This document shows positions 49,416 to 60,699 of a stretch of 64,000 nucleotides of DNA, in pieces; the stretch's first letter is position 1; every line of letters starts with the position of its first letter. The translations under genes were made by a program, and so were the position numbers. The notes below the pieces were generated by a model that was given only the letters and a program-made list of their open reading frames with translations, did no database searches and was not told the DNA's origin. The DNA comes from Nissolia schottii (lineage: Eukaryota > Streptophyta > Magnoliopsida > Fabales > Fabaceae). Location of the stretch: positions 329,699 through 393,698 of the forward strand of contig QANU01055181.1 of NCBI GenBank assembly GCA_003254905.1, in the 5' to 3' direction.

Positions 49416-51532
49416 TCAAGTTTGGATTTTTTTTTTTTTTTTAAAATTCCTGGAGGTGAATCGTGAATTTTCTCTGGAGAATTTGCTGGGGAAAGTGAAA
49501 CCTAGGGAAGGAGAAAAATCCCTTCTTTTCTGCACAGAGCGCTGAGCAATTGAAATTGGAAAAAAGGGGTTTTCTGTGTTCTGTTTTTAAGGCCCAAAAG
49601 AAAGTGTGTATTTATTGGGAGGAAGGGGAAAAAAAAACAGTCAGAGTGGCATATTCCGGTAATTATTGGCAAATGCAGAGTCCTATTTGGTCTTGTAATC
49701 TTCAGCATTGGAACAAGTGGTGGGATCATGAATTTTGATCAGAATCTTGTGATCATCATTGACCTGATAGAGTGCAACCATTTCTGTAAAAAGCAGGCTC
49801 TATGGAATTCTATTTTTTTCCTTTTTTTAAAAATTTGTTTTTCTGTTTTAGTGACCCTGCTTTTGGTTCCAAATTATGTTACAGAATCTTTGTGATTATA
49901 ATTTGTTTGGGATATTTTGGGGGAAAATTTGCTTAAGCTTGTGTTTCTTGGGCTGGAATCAATCACATATGTATAAATGAAAGTGCACTGAATTGTAGCA
50001 TTCAACTTTAGATTAAGCAGCTTGGGAATTAATAAATGTATATGGATCAATTAAATGGTCAATGCATACACCAATGTGGTCTGGCTTGGTTTATAGCTGC
50101 CTTTGATGTATTATAGTTTGCTTTGTTCTATATGAGCTTAAATCAGTCAATGTTTTATTTAAGCTGACTTTGTGCAATCTATTCCAATATGCTCATGATG
50201 TCTGATATATAGGGTCCAAAAATGAAACCTTGCTTAAAGAAGAAAAAAAAATGTCCAACAATTTGAACCAACTAGACATCCTATAGTTTATACTTTATTG
50301 TTTCACACATACTTATATTGTAATTTTAAGCTATCAAATTTAATTCCTTGAGAGAGGGAAAGAGAAAAAATGCAAAAGCAGTATTCAAACTTTTTCCTTC
50401 TATTATTATTATCTTGGTTTTTAGTAGCAGGAATTCAGAAATCAGAAGTGATATGGAGAATAGGAGATTTTCTTTTGTGGTCAGTGATGTATAATTTGAG
50501 CCCTAAGTTTACTTCTTTTGGGCTGAAAAATCAGTTAGTGTTGGATGATGAAGTCCATTTCTTTCTTTTGTTTGCACTGTTTTAAAGTATTGGGCTACTT
50601 TTCAGCATACATTTGGTGAAAAGAAAATTTGTCAGTTCAATTTGAGTTGTTTGGCTGCCAGTTGTTATACTTTTCAATATGTACAATCCAAAGAGGATTA
50701 CTTACATGTAATCTAGTATTCTTTTTTTTAAAAAAAATAATCTAGTAGTACTTAATGAAACATGATTCTAATAGTTGCAATTTGCATTGCGGTTGTGGGC
50801 TAAACATGTGTGATTGACTGATTGCAACTACACCAAAAATGAAAGTTCACCAAAACAAATGTATGGTTGCTTCAATTGTTCATTTCAAAGCTGTAGTACA
50901 ATTGATATCATGTATGAAGTTTTGAACTTCTTAGGCTATGCTTAGATTGATGGAAAGTGATGAAATAAAGAGGAATGCTATTAGGCTCCATTATTTAGAT
51001 ATTTTAAAATAAGATAGAATAGTACTATTTGATCAAACTTATTCCATAATGCTGAATATCTCATAAGTAATCAATGCTGGATAATCTCAAGGCAGAGTTC
51101 TTTTTCTTTTACTCTAAACCAAAACATAGCCGAGTTCAAATGGTTGGCAAGCTTCTACATAAATCATGGTTTGAGCCATTCCAAAAAGCTATATGTGAAT
51201 GGAACATGAGGACAAAAATTCCAAAATGAACTGCATTGCTCGTATTGTGTGATCATAAAATATCTAGGATCCATATAGTGTCAAGTAAAAGTGTCCTTGA
51301 CGTAATGATCCATTCCTGCATTTCTCTGCAACTAGCAAAGCTAAACGTGGAATTTACAAAACTGAAAAATTGACACATCAAAAGGGCATTTGTTTCCTGA
51401 ATCTAAATTTGGCCAAAATATTTCATAATTAGCACCTACAAATTAATCTTCAAGATAAAAGGGTAGAAGAAATATTAGAATCCAATATAACACACCTTGA
51501 TTATATAGATGTATGCTTCCACTTGGCATAAT
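49416..51532. other. Upstream region of the JmjC gene and intergenic sequence
   Basis: A poly(T) tract lies just above the ATG (about 49428-49442). CT/GA-rich leader-like sequence follows to about 49740. No further gene was recognised. A 71-codon plus-strand frame at 50370-50585 starts with a hydrophobic stretch but has no other support. Confidence 0.45.
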
Positions 51533-51645
51533 CCCATATGACCACAAAAACATGATTGAATGTAGCGTTGATGACAATAACACCATTAATTGAGGAGTTA
51601 GGACTTCATCAACGCTGCACTCAATGATGCTTCTCTAGTATGGGG
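51533..51645 (-). ncRNA. MIR397: miR397 precursor hairpin
   Basis: On the minus strand the 5' arm contains at 51627-51607 the complete 21-nt miR397 sequence: it starts TCATTGAGTG, ends CAGCGTTGATG, and matches the conserved plant miR397 with no difference that I can see. The 3' arm (about 51573-51551) reads CATCAACGCTACATTCAATC and pairs with it, with few mismatches, as the star strand. The loop is about 36 nt. The stem continues outward to CCCATA/TATGGG at the limits given. miR397 on the 5' arm is the known arrangement. In other plants it cuts laccase mRNAs and is induced by copper shortage. No competing ORF overlaps it. Confidence 0.92.
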
Positions 51646-51731
51646 GCAGGGTTTTCCATACCATAGCTAATAGGAGAACCACATTTATATATTTGGTTTA
51701 CAAAATTTTCTGGCTTTTGCATTTGCTTCTG

Positions 51732-51747
51732 TTATATAAATATATAG
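51732..51747 (-). promoter_or_regulatory. TATA-like element of the MIR397 promoter
   Basis: On the minus strand the run CCTATATATTTATATAAC lies about 90-100 bp upstream of the hairpin base. A start site about 30 bp further on, near 51700, would give a short leader before the stem. Position relative to hairpin and GTAC cluster is the main support; many AT-rich stretches look alike. Confidence 0.5.
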
Positions 51748-51965
51748 GTACAAATATCATTAATTTGTAAACAAACTCCAAGAATATTCAATGTAGTACA
51801 CCAACAACCTCCGTTTGTACTACCAATATTTCATTACTCGGATATCATTATCAATTGTTCACCATCATCAAATTATTGTACTGGTCAATTGTACCAGAAC
51901 GAAATCTTGTACTACTATATTATATCTAGTTTAGTCAACAATCACTAGAGTCCTTGTCCTTGTAC
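51748..51965. promoter_or_regulatory. Cluster of seven GTAC copper-response cores upstream of MIR397
   Basis: GTAC occurs at 51748, 51796, 51817, 51878, 51891, 51909 and 51962: seven times in 218 bp, where fewer than one would be expected by chance. GTAC is the core bound by the SBP-domain regulator SPL7 (CRR1 in algae), which turns on MIR397, MIR398 and MIR408 when copper is scarce. The motif is a palindrome and reads the same on both strands. The cluster begins directly upstream of the TATA-like box on the miRNA strand. Confidence 0.75.
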
Positions 51966-53959
51966 ATGTGTCATTGTTGAGGTCTTTGCAAATATTGCTC
52001 AGATTTACCTTCATTGTGCAAAATGGAAGCATCAAATGATCAAGCTATAAAGTGATCAAGCTTGTTACTTCTAGGATAAGTATTAATCACTTCCATGGAC
52101 ACATTAAAAGATGACTCAAAGAACAACTTACTTTGGCATTTTTTGTGGCTTAACATTTGTCGTTTTTGTATATAACACATACATTGAGAAGCCGCCTCCT
52201 GTCAGGCAGAAAAATGACAAGCATAATTTAGATATGATTGTTTGTCATTTTATTGCATTACAATGATTTAATTAGATATAAATATAATTAAAGATCCAAT
52301 GATAAGTAACACCTTAAAATATATCTTGAAATGTGTCCTAACTTTAAATACAAATAACATTTTTACTTCTTAAATTATCCTTCTTTCAGCCACGTCACTT
52401 CAACCATTTTAGGAGATTTCTACCATGTAGAAGACATTAACTAAACAACATGAACGAGAAAAAAGTTTGAAACGTGAATATGCATAGTAAAAAAGAAAAA
52501 GAAAAAGAAAAAAAAGAGATTTCCTCCATAAAGACATAAGAATTTTCCATGAAATTATCTGTTTGTTTAACGGAACGTGTATGAGAATGAGATTAGCCAC
52601 TGAATGAGAGTTTATTTTTTATTTTGGTCAATCACTGAAAGAGAGTTTATCCAATCTTGTCAGCCATATACGATCTTTTAATTTATGCATTGTTTAGTTT
52701 GAAAACAGGTCCAAAATAGAGCCCAAATCTTTAATTGGCCTACTAAATTTATTAAGGACATATACTACGCAACAAAAAGCCGGAAGCCCAACACTTTAAT
52801 TGGTGGCCCTCAAACTAATTTTTAGGAGGTGCCAAAGACACCCGCCCCTCCCCTTAACCCTAAATCGGAAATGAATTATATATTTCATGTAATTTTTGCA
52901 CATCTTAACAATTAATTCAACTGAAGAACGAGATTACCTAAAACTCTATTTCGGATGAGACGTAGTTGAGATACGCTTCGGATGGTGTGAATACCTTGAT
53001 CTAAGCATTGGAGAGTGTACTTGCAATACCAATTCAACACCCAAATAAATTTATATCTTTTAAGAGTATTAGCTATATCTTAAAACGTACATTTCTAGGG
53101 CTCCGAGGGTCTCCTTATATTTATGCTTTTCGGAATGTTAAGATCTTCAGTCATGTTAGCCTTCATTATAAGGGAGTTAAGTCGTAATTTGTAATCTCCC
53201 CATCATTTGAAATTTCAATGATCATCATGGCAAGTTATAGGAAGATGGCTTAACTTCTTTGAGGAACTGTTCTATGCATACTAAACTGAAGTCTCAGGGA
53301 TTTCACTTCTCTCTAGTAGGTTGAAATCTCTTGGGCTTTCTTAGCTTTATGGGCCTATTATATGTCGGACTTGGTTATACAATTTATTTGAGAAAAAAAA
53401 TATACGACATAATTCTATTGATAATAAAAAAAAAATTCACTTGATTTAATTTATGTGATAAAATCTATTTCCTCAAAAAATATTCTAAGGATAACAGAAG
53501 CATCGTTATTTTTTTTTTAAAAAAGGAAGCATCCATTAATTAATTGTTCTCATTGAAGGATACTCAAAATAAGCCAATAGCACTTTCAAAATTGAAGGAG
53601 CATATATTGGTGTTTGTCTGTATTGGGATTTTTTTTTATACATAAAAATTGTTGTATGCGCCGTCCATTGGAGGCATGGCCACAAACGTCCCTTTAATCG
53701 CAGCCAACCTGGAATGGAAAGAAATAATAATAAATTTCCATATAAAAAATATGTTATATTTCTTCATCAATAGTTAAAGTGGAGGGTGACTCTATATCAG
53801 ATTTCCTTCAAATAAAGGCATGGTCGGATGGCCCTTTTTTTCTTTTTATTTTTTTTAATAAAAAAATAGGCATTTTCAGTCATTGTAAATCATACAAGAT
53901 ATTTCTAAAGAAGACTCAAGTACTAAAAATCTTAAATTTGAAAATTTGAAATAGGGCTT

Positions 53960-53960
<1 letters not shown>
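51966..53960. other. Intergenic sequence
   Basis: AT-rich, with simple A and T tracts. No gene or named repeat recognised. Confidence 0.5.

Positions 53961-53963
<3 letters not shown>

Positions 53964-54001
<38 letters not shown>
53964..54001. repeat. (AT)n microsatellite
   Basis: An uninterrupted AT dinucleotide run of about 38 bases. Shorter AT runs occur at about 56801-56815 (followed by an AC run) and 62158-62183. Confidence 0.9.
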
Positions 54002-54005
<4 letters not shown>

Positions 54006-54186
54006 AACTGTGGTGAATTTGTTGGTAAAACTCAAAAAGGCATGTTTTCAATAATAATATTATATATTATTTTTCTATTAAGTTTTCAAGATAATATTTA
54101 AAACAAGAAAAATAATTTTAAACCTCTGTCTACCTTTCTTTGCAAAGTAAGAACGTAATGTTAGATTTTTGGTATGCAAAATATTT

Positions 54187-54450
54187 TTCATGTGTTAAGA
54201 TTGTTTGATCCTAATTTAGGATGAACACCAGCAACATGTCTTATACTTGTAAGTCTTACGAGAAGTAGTGTTTTCAGTGGCGAACGGGTGAGTAACACCT
54301 AAAAATTTATCTTTGGGAGGTGAATTAGAAATGACTGCTAATAACTTTTAAGCTAAGGAGCAAAATGAGAAATCTGCTCGAGGAGAGGCTCATGTCTGAT
54401 TAACTAGTTGGCGAGACAATAGTTTATCAAGACAATGATCACTATAGACT
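54187..54450 (+). pseudogene. Nuclear copy of the 5' end of plastid 16S rRNA (NUPT)
   Basis: The stretch follows the start of plastid 16S rRNA in order: TTTGATCCTAATTTAGGATG (gene: TTCGATCCTGGCTCAGGATG), AGAAGTAGTGTTTTCAGTGG, CGAACGGGTGAGTAACAC, TTTGGGAGGTGAA, GACTGCTAATAAC, GAGGAGAGGCTCATGTCTG, ATTAACTAGTTGGCGAGAC, ATCAAGACAATGATCA. About 260 bp of the 5' domain remain. Nearly all the differences from the gene are C to T or G to A, the signature of methylated, silenced nuclear DNA. It is a dead fragment, not an rRNA gene. No other plastid sequence was recognised next to it. Confidence 0.85.
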
Positions 54451-54835
54451 AGTAGTTGTAGAAGAAAAATCATATACTCATTCAAATTCAATATCATTCT
54501 ATTTATTTCTGTGAAGTCTCGGTCCAAAGTATATATGAACATTTCTAGCCTTTTTTTTTTTTTTTAAGATAACTCTAGCTTTTCGCCTGCTTCAAATTTT
54601 GTACTTTTCTGCCAAATTAGGGTTGATTGTATTATACCATTTAAATTTATTAAATTATAAAATCATCCAATTATTTTACTTAAACTTTGGATAAAATTAA
54701 ATTTACAGAGGTTTACATATGCTCCGATGTGAACTGATGATTAATTAAGGATCTTTCACATAATTTATCATCTCCTAGAGATGTAACTACTATTAATAGC
54801 GATATGTACCAATTCTATATTCTATATAAAAATTA

Positions 54836-55246
54836 ACGTTTAATATATTTTTGACGCAAATTTTGATTTTACACTTTATTAATTTTTTTTGTTTTATAGT
54901 TCTCAATAATTTTTGTAGTCCCTAATGTTAAGCTAGACCATTAAAAAATAATGTGGCAGACGAAAATTAAGTGAGTGTCATTGTAATTTGGTCAAATATA
55001 GTCAAATCAAGTTTTAACTATGGTTAAATCGGCCTTAAATCGTGATCAAACCAGTCCATGGTTCAAACCAGTTTAACAGTAGTTAAAACTTATTTTAAAT
55101 ATATTTGACCAAATTACATTAGAACTCATCTAATTTCTGTCTGTCATTTTTTAACTTTTAAACTTAACATCAGTGATTCAAATAAAAAATAATAATAAAA
55201 TTTAAAATCAAAATTCGTGATTTATTAAATACAAAAAACTTATTTA
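54836..55246. mobile_element. Fold-back MITE of the GGTCCCTAATGTT family
   Basis: The left arm (GTTTAATATATTTTTGACGC, AATTTTGATTTTACACTTTA, CCCTAATGTTAAG) matches the complement of the right arm (GTTAAATAAGTTTTTTG, AATTTTGATTTTAAATTTTA, ACTGATGTTAAG). The arms are about 150-190 bp, with imperfect pairing. The middle has GTCAAATATAGTCAAATC and ACCAGTCCATGGTTCAAACC. No coding capacity. The family is common in legume introns and intergenic DNA (from memory). Confidence 0.6.
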
Positions 55247-55249
55247 ACC

Positions 55250-55887
55250 CTAAAAATTATCAACACCTTTTTATATACTCAAACCTTTAATAGAAAAGTT
55301 TGAGAGCTTACTATGTATAAATAGGGGATTGGTAGTCTCCACACCTTTATGTGAATATTAACATCCTGAACATTTTTACTTTGGTCCAAAAAGTAAAAAA
55401 CTCAATTTTTCCTTTTGGTACTCCACTTGTATCTATGAGTAGCCTTATAATTGTCATTGATACTAATATTTCTTTCACGTAATTAATATTATACATTTAT
55501 TCTTTATTTTTCTCTCCTTAATATTATACTAATAAATTAATGAATATAATGTATAAACTAATTAAATATTTCTTTTGATAAACCTAAATTGATTTAGTAT
55601 ACTAGTACTAATACGGTTATATAGATTAGTAAATTATTTTTTTTAACAATATATTGAGACAACCTATATATTATGTTGTAATTAAATAAAATTAATATTA
55701 TGTCAAAGATACGTAATTTCTTTCAAAGATCACGTAATCATCAATGTGTATAATTTTTTTGGATTTTTTTTTAATTTATGGGGTTTGCTGTATTTCTTTT
55801 GTTTACGTAATATTATATTTTTTTTGAAAATTATATTTTTTTCAAAACTTATATTTACATAATCATCAACCTAGCTATATGGGAACT
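55250..55887. other. AT-rich intergenic sequence
   Basis: No gene, RNA or named repeat was recognised in this interval. Confidence 0.5.
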
Positions 55888-55899
55888 ATATTTACATAA

Positions 55900-56085
55900 A
55901 CCAATGGGGGTTGGTCCAAGTGGTAAGCGGCTTGATATCGCTTAAGCAAGGTCCTGAGTTCGAGACCTTGTGTACGCAGTTATCCCCGCTGGGAGACTCA
56001 CCCGCCCTCGCTAGGTGCGCGACCCGGGTCGACCCGGATTAGTCGAGGCTAAGCCTTGGATACCAGGCAGGCAACCTAAAAAAAA
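55900..56085 (+). mobile_element. tRNA-derived SINE
   Basis: The head has polymerase III boxes: an A box in TGGTCCAAGTGGTAAGCGG and a B box in GAGTTCGAGACC. A tRNA-unrelated body follows (CACCCGCCCTCGCTAGG, GACCCGGGTCGACCCGG, ATTAGTCGAGGCTA), then an A-rich tail. The flanking direct repeats ATATTTACATAA (55888-55899) and ATATTTACGTAA (56086-56097) differ at one position of twelve. The intact boxes and near-perfect duplication suggest a fairly recent insertion. Confidence 0.85.
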
Positions 56086-56212
56086 ATATTTACGTAATTT
56101 TTTTTTCTGGAGATAGAAATAAATTGTAAAAGTAAAATATTAATTATGCGAGAGAATGGTAAGCAGTAATTAAAGTGGACACGAAAATTACAAAGCTACC
56201 CATAAATACAAG

Positions 56213-56640
56213 TGTTATGGATTGGACTCATGGTCTTGATTGGACCTCCTCATGAGCTCCGCAGAGCACATGTCAAAGGCCCATCAAACCCACACTGACC
56301 TCATTCCCGAGTTAAAAAGAAAATTCCATACTCATAGCGGAATCTTTTGACCGAGAGAAAATCCGATTCCGCGGAAAGATCCCCAATGTCAATAGAAGAA
56401 CCCGGGATCATGAACGAATCATCAGCTCTAGTCCTATGACCCTGGAATGACACATCCTCGGTTATAAAAGGACCGACCTGTCAGGTATCACTTAAAACTC
56501 ATCTTTTGAACTTAACCATTCATATAGAGACTTACTTGAGCGTCGGAATACTTGCAGGTACCCCTGTTGCCGCACCAAAGACACACCGAGGAGTCTTGGA
56601 GTCCCTTATTGTATGAGAAAACTTCATCTCAGTACAACAA
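56213..56640 (+). mobile_element. LTR fragment or solo LTR, probably Ty3/gypsy
   Basis: It starts TGTTATGGATTGGACTC. The middle has a promoter-like GGTTATAAAAGGACCGACC at about 56460-56478. The U5-like part contains TTGAGCGTCGGAATACTTG and CAGGTACCCC, a phrase common in plant gypsy LTRs. The right end and a target duplication could not be fixed. No internal coding region is present. The fossil's age cannot be judged from one copy. Confidence 0.5.
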
Positions 56641-57778
56641 GTTGAGTGACAAAGGAAGGAAATGAGCTTTTGAACCAAAGTGAAACGGGAAGGATGTTAA
56701 CCTTCACATGAAGGTGTGGAAGTTAGAATCCCCGTAAATATATTTTATTTATATATCAGGGGTTAAGATGGTTACTTTATAAGCTTCTCTTTAATTGATA
56801 TATATATATATATATACACACACACAAGTGTGTAACATGTAAACAATTCAGGGTAACCAAGGAATGTGAGTGAGTGGTGTTCATATCTCATACAGAAGGA
56901 AAGAAAAATCAATGAAATTAATATTTTTTATTGGGGTGAACGAGATATGAGAGATGATCGATAGTTGAAACATGAGAAGAGAGACTTTTGATGGTAGACC
57001 CACTTTCTGATTTGGTTAGAGAATTAAATAAATCTTACTAATACACTATATCATACATTATATTGTATTATAGAAATCTAGGACAAATATACATGTATAG
57101 ACTCATATTATAATTTCTTATGATCTCTTTATGAAAGTGACAAGCTGTAAGTAGCAAATTTGCTTGCCATGTTGGCTTTATCTAACAATTTAAAGGTGTG
57201 GTTAAATAATTATATCACTACATAGTAACGTTATTAGTAATATTTTATTAGACATTTTAAAAATGACACACTAATGAGATATTTCTTAAATGTTAATTTA
57301 ATAGAAAAATTAAAATTTACCCTCACTAATGTGTAAAGGACATTCAAAAATCGGTCCAATTGATCTAGACGTTCAGTATATTACGACGTATCTGACTTCC
57401 CTCTGAATAATTTGAGATCTTTTCTTTCTCCACAGTCATAACATTGTGTGGTGCATTTCTCCGGACCCAACATAAATATACTACACATGCTGGTCGACTT
57501 CTTCCTGGCTCTATATCTTGGACGAATTAATGACCGAAAGCCTTAGTTCGAAACTATACAAGACACAAAATATTGGGCCACGGTATATGTTGGAGCTTGC
57601 GGTTATGTGGACGTACACTATCTATGTAAAGTATGTATATTTATGACAAAATGAATAATCAAGCTCGCTGGGGCGCAAAACAGGATCAAATATGCTTTTT
57701 GATGTTAGTGTACTCAATTTTTTTTTTACAACCGGAGTATCCACGCCTGATGATTACAGGGAATAATCTCTCATTGAC
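56640..57778. other. Intergenic sequence
   Basis: Contains an AT/AC microsatellite near 56800-56825 and otherwise nothing recognised. Confidence 0.5.
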
Positions 57779-57786
57779 TTGTAAGT

Positions 57787-58495
57787 ACTAGGGGTGTTCA
57801 TGGGTCGGGTAGGGCCGGGTTGACCTATACTCGAACCCGACCCTATATTTAGACCGGGTCAATTTTGAGGACCTGGACCCGACCCTAAACTCGATAGGCC
57901 TGATCATCTTCAAGCCGAGTTAAAACTCGGGTTTAAACCGGGCCAAAACGGGTCAAAATAAATTCAAAATAAATTCATTAGCAAAATGTAGGTAGAAAAA
58001 ATTCATAATTGATATGCAGAATTGTAGAAATTGCAGCAGAATTACATAAATAACAGTAGAAACAACAGAATTGCATAACAAAAATAGTAGAAACAGAAAC
58101 AACAAAAATTGCATAACAGAAACAGCAAAATTGCATAACAGAAATAACAGAAATTGCATAACAGAAACAACAAAATTGCATAACAGAAATTCAGAATTGA
58201 TATATTGCATAATTGCAGAAATTACAGCAGAATTGTTTAGATATTACAGCAGAAATTACAAAATAGCAGAAATTGAAAGCATGTAAAAGAACAAAAAATG
58301 TATAATAATATGCTCCGGGCCGCTGGGCCAGGACAGGTGGCCCGAGGCTAGACCCCAACCTGGTATGTATTACAATCGGGTTTTTTTTTTTTAGTTTTTT
58401 TAAAAATCGGGCCAATTAAAATTGGGCTCGATTCGGCCCGAATGTTTCGGGTCGGTTCGGGTTGGTGGGCCGAACCGGGTTATGAACACCCTTGC
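57787..58495. mobile_element. hAT-like MITE with an internal minisatellite
   Basis: The left end is ACTAGGGGTGTTCATGGGTC; the complement of the right end is GCAAGGGTGTTCATAACCC. They are flanked by a perfect 8-bp duplication, TTGTAAGT, at 57779-57786 and 58496-58503. Both arms are rich in CCCGACCC / GGGCCGG motifs. The centre (about 58060-58190) is a run of five to six imperfect units of about 24 bp built on ATTGCATAACAGAAACAACA. No transposase. Confidence 0.75.
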
Positions 58496-58503
58496 TTGTA
58501 AGT

Positions 58504-59600
58504 GTGGATCAGTTGATTTGGAGATTTAAGGTTACTTCATAATCAAAGTAAGATATCAAACCTCTAACATTTAATTAAAAGAGAATAAGAATCTTTTAAT
58601 CAACTACACCCTAAATTGGTCTACTCAATTATACCAGCTAAAAATTTAACCAAGATCCAATTTGAGGAGATATTGTAAAGAGATTTCATACAACTAAAAG
58701 GAACATAAATGGTTATATACTTCCTATTAAACTATAAGTAATATATAATGCTAATAAGAATTGTTAGCATGTTAATGAGCATGTTGTTGAGGAAAATGTA
58801 CTGAGAAAGTTTTAATCTAATTAATTGAATAACTTTAATTAGTCATACGAAATATGGTCGATTGGAATAAAATGAAATGGTAACCTGAGTTTGTATTTTG
58901 ATTAATTTTCAGTGGTATTATTCTTTCAGTAAGGTAAACGACACTGCACTAACATCTCATGTTTGGGTGAATTGAAAATATTAGGGTGTCCAAGTCTTTG
59001 CGACTAGTGGGGTTTATACTCACTTCACACCCACTTTTTCATATGTTTGGTTTTTATTCTCACCATTTTATTGCAAAACCCAGTAAATAAGGGTAAGGAT
59101 CACTATTACAGATATTCCAAACCACCAAGGACAAAACACCCCAACAAGGTTGAGAATGCCCCATTAAAAACCCCGAAAAAGCTCAATGAACGAAACCCTT
59201 GCTTTTTAGTGAGGAAAAGAGCACTGACCCTACTTAGTTAAAGCAACAAATCTAGTACAATGATCAAAATAAGCAACACAGTTAAGGTCAAACACAATTG
59301 ACAATGTCTTAAACCACTATGACTATAGCCAATACATGAACTATTCTATTCCCCCGCATCTGCACCCAACGCTCACAGGCCTGTTAATAAATCATTCTTC
59401 CCTTAATATTATAATACCAATTCTTGGGTATTTGGTGAGTTTTTTTCACAGTAACCGTCCTCATGTAACCAAATTAATTCACACAACAAAACTATCAACC
59501 AAATAGTTTCTTTAGAACTTATGAACCGGCACAATTCACACCCAACAGAACAACTAGGGAAAATATGGGCATTAATAGAATGTTGTTCACACCAAACATA
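58504..59600. other. Intergenic sequence next to the L1 fragment
   Basis: No gene recognised. The part nearest 59600 may be the 3' part of the LINE at 59600-60275, but I saw no poly(A) or duplication to fix its end. Confidence 0.4.
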
Positions 59601-60275
59601 CCACCTTATTTATTCAACAAAATTATCACCTTGTACTGGGACACATAGCAAGCCTCCGAGATGAGCTCACCCAAAACGGAAAAAAGACTTAGAGTTCCCT
59701 CACTCCTTGTGATAAGGTCAGAGCATTGTGGTTTTACCAATCATAAATAACTCATCCCCTTCAGCATAGTCATCAAGGGACAAAGGCAATTTAGTACTAC
59801 CGATAACAACCCACGAACCCCCCTTTCAGCATCTGTCAAACCATTCTTGCGTCCATAATTTTGCTAACACAATTACATCATCAATTTTCACTACTTTATC
59901 CTCAAAAATACATTTATTTCTCATAAAGCAAATTGTCCATATTTTAGCATAGAAAGCAATTGTCCACTTCTTCTTTTGTCCCCTTCTCAACCAAGTGTAG
60001 GCCCAAGCTTCATAGAACTCATTTGCATTTCTGAGACCTACCACACCACATTCCAATGATTCAACCACACACACCAAATTTTGAATGCAAAATTACACTT
60101 AAAGAATAGGTGGTTCACAGATTCATCATGCACACCACAAAGCATACAAATTGTTTGTTGTGCATTTAAAATTTGTAAAGTAACCAACCTATCTCTAGTG
60201 TTAAGTCTACCAATCAATACAAACCAAGACAAGATTTCAATTCTAGGAGGGATAAGCCTTTCCATACCGAGGACA
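59600..60275 (-). mobile_element. L1-type LINE fragment, C-terminus of ORF2 (zf-RVT)
   Basis: On the minus strand, PPRIEILSWFVLIGRLNTRDR and CMLCGVHDESVNHLFFKCNF are the zinc-binding segment (zf-RVT, C-x2-C..H-x-FF-x-C) that ends plant L1 reverse transcriptases. A second frame continues AWAYTWLRRGQKKKWTIAF and WTICFMRNKCIFEDK, the usual extreme C-terminus. The two frames overlap out of register near 60040-60075, so there is at least one frameshift. The reverse-transcriptase core is missing. The lower limit of 59600 is a guess. Confidence 0.7.
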
Positions 60276-60699
60276 AGTAGCTAAAAGTCGATGCTTCTGG
60301 TGAAGCCTCCTTAATCTTGATAACAGTCTTTGCAAATGATTTTGATAGTTTTATGTGGCTTAGAGAAAGGGGGTATAGGAAATGTAAATAGTGAAGGGAA
60401 GAAAAGAATACACACCAAATTTATACTTGTTTGATTCCTAAGAGTTAGGAATCTACGTCAAGTTCTTCAAACACCCAAATCACTTTTCTTTCACAAAACC
60501 TTCAAGTACAAACACCAATGGCACCTTCTAAAAACCTCACAAAACAAACTTCCAAATACAAAGAAACTTGAAATAAAATTTCTCTCAAGCTCTCTGTTGC
60601 TCCCCAAAACAAACTCTCAAACAACCAAAATTTTTCTCACCAAACAACAAAATACAAAAACACAAATAAGAGGATTGAAAAACCAATTCAGAATAGAAG

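Noticed and set aside
50370-50585. Small protein frame with a signal-peptide-like start
   Set aside because: The hydrophobic start comes from TTATTATTATT sequence; no homology or conserved feature.
54187-54450. A working rRNA gene
   Set aside because: Only the first 260 bases are present, and conserved 16S positions are changed throughout.
55900-55975. A tRNA gene
   Set aside because: The tRNA-like part has A and B boxes but does not fold into a normal acceptor stem, and it is followed by a SINE body, A-rich tail and target duplications.
57953-58286. Overlapping Asn/Arg/Thr-rich and Phe/Cys/Val-rich frames
   Set aside because: Six-frame products of the 24-bp minisatellite in the hAT-like MITE.
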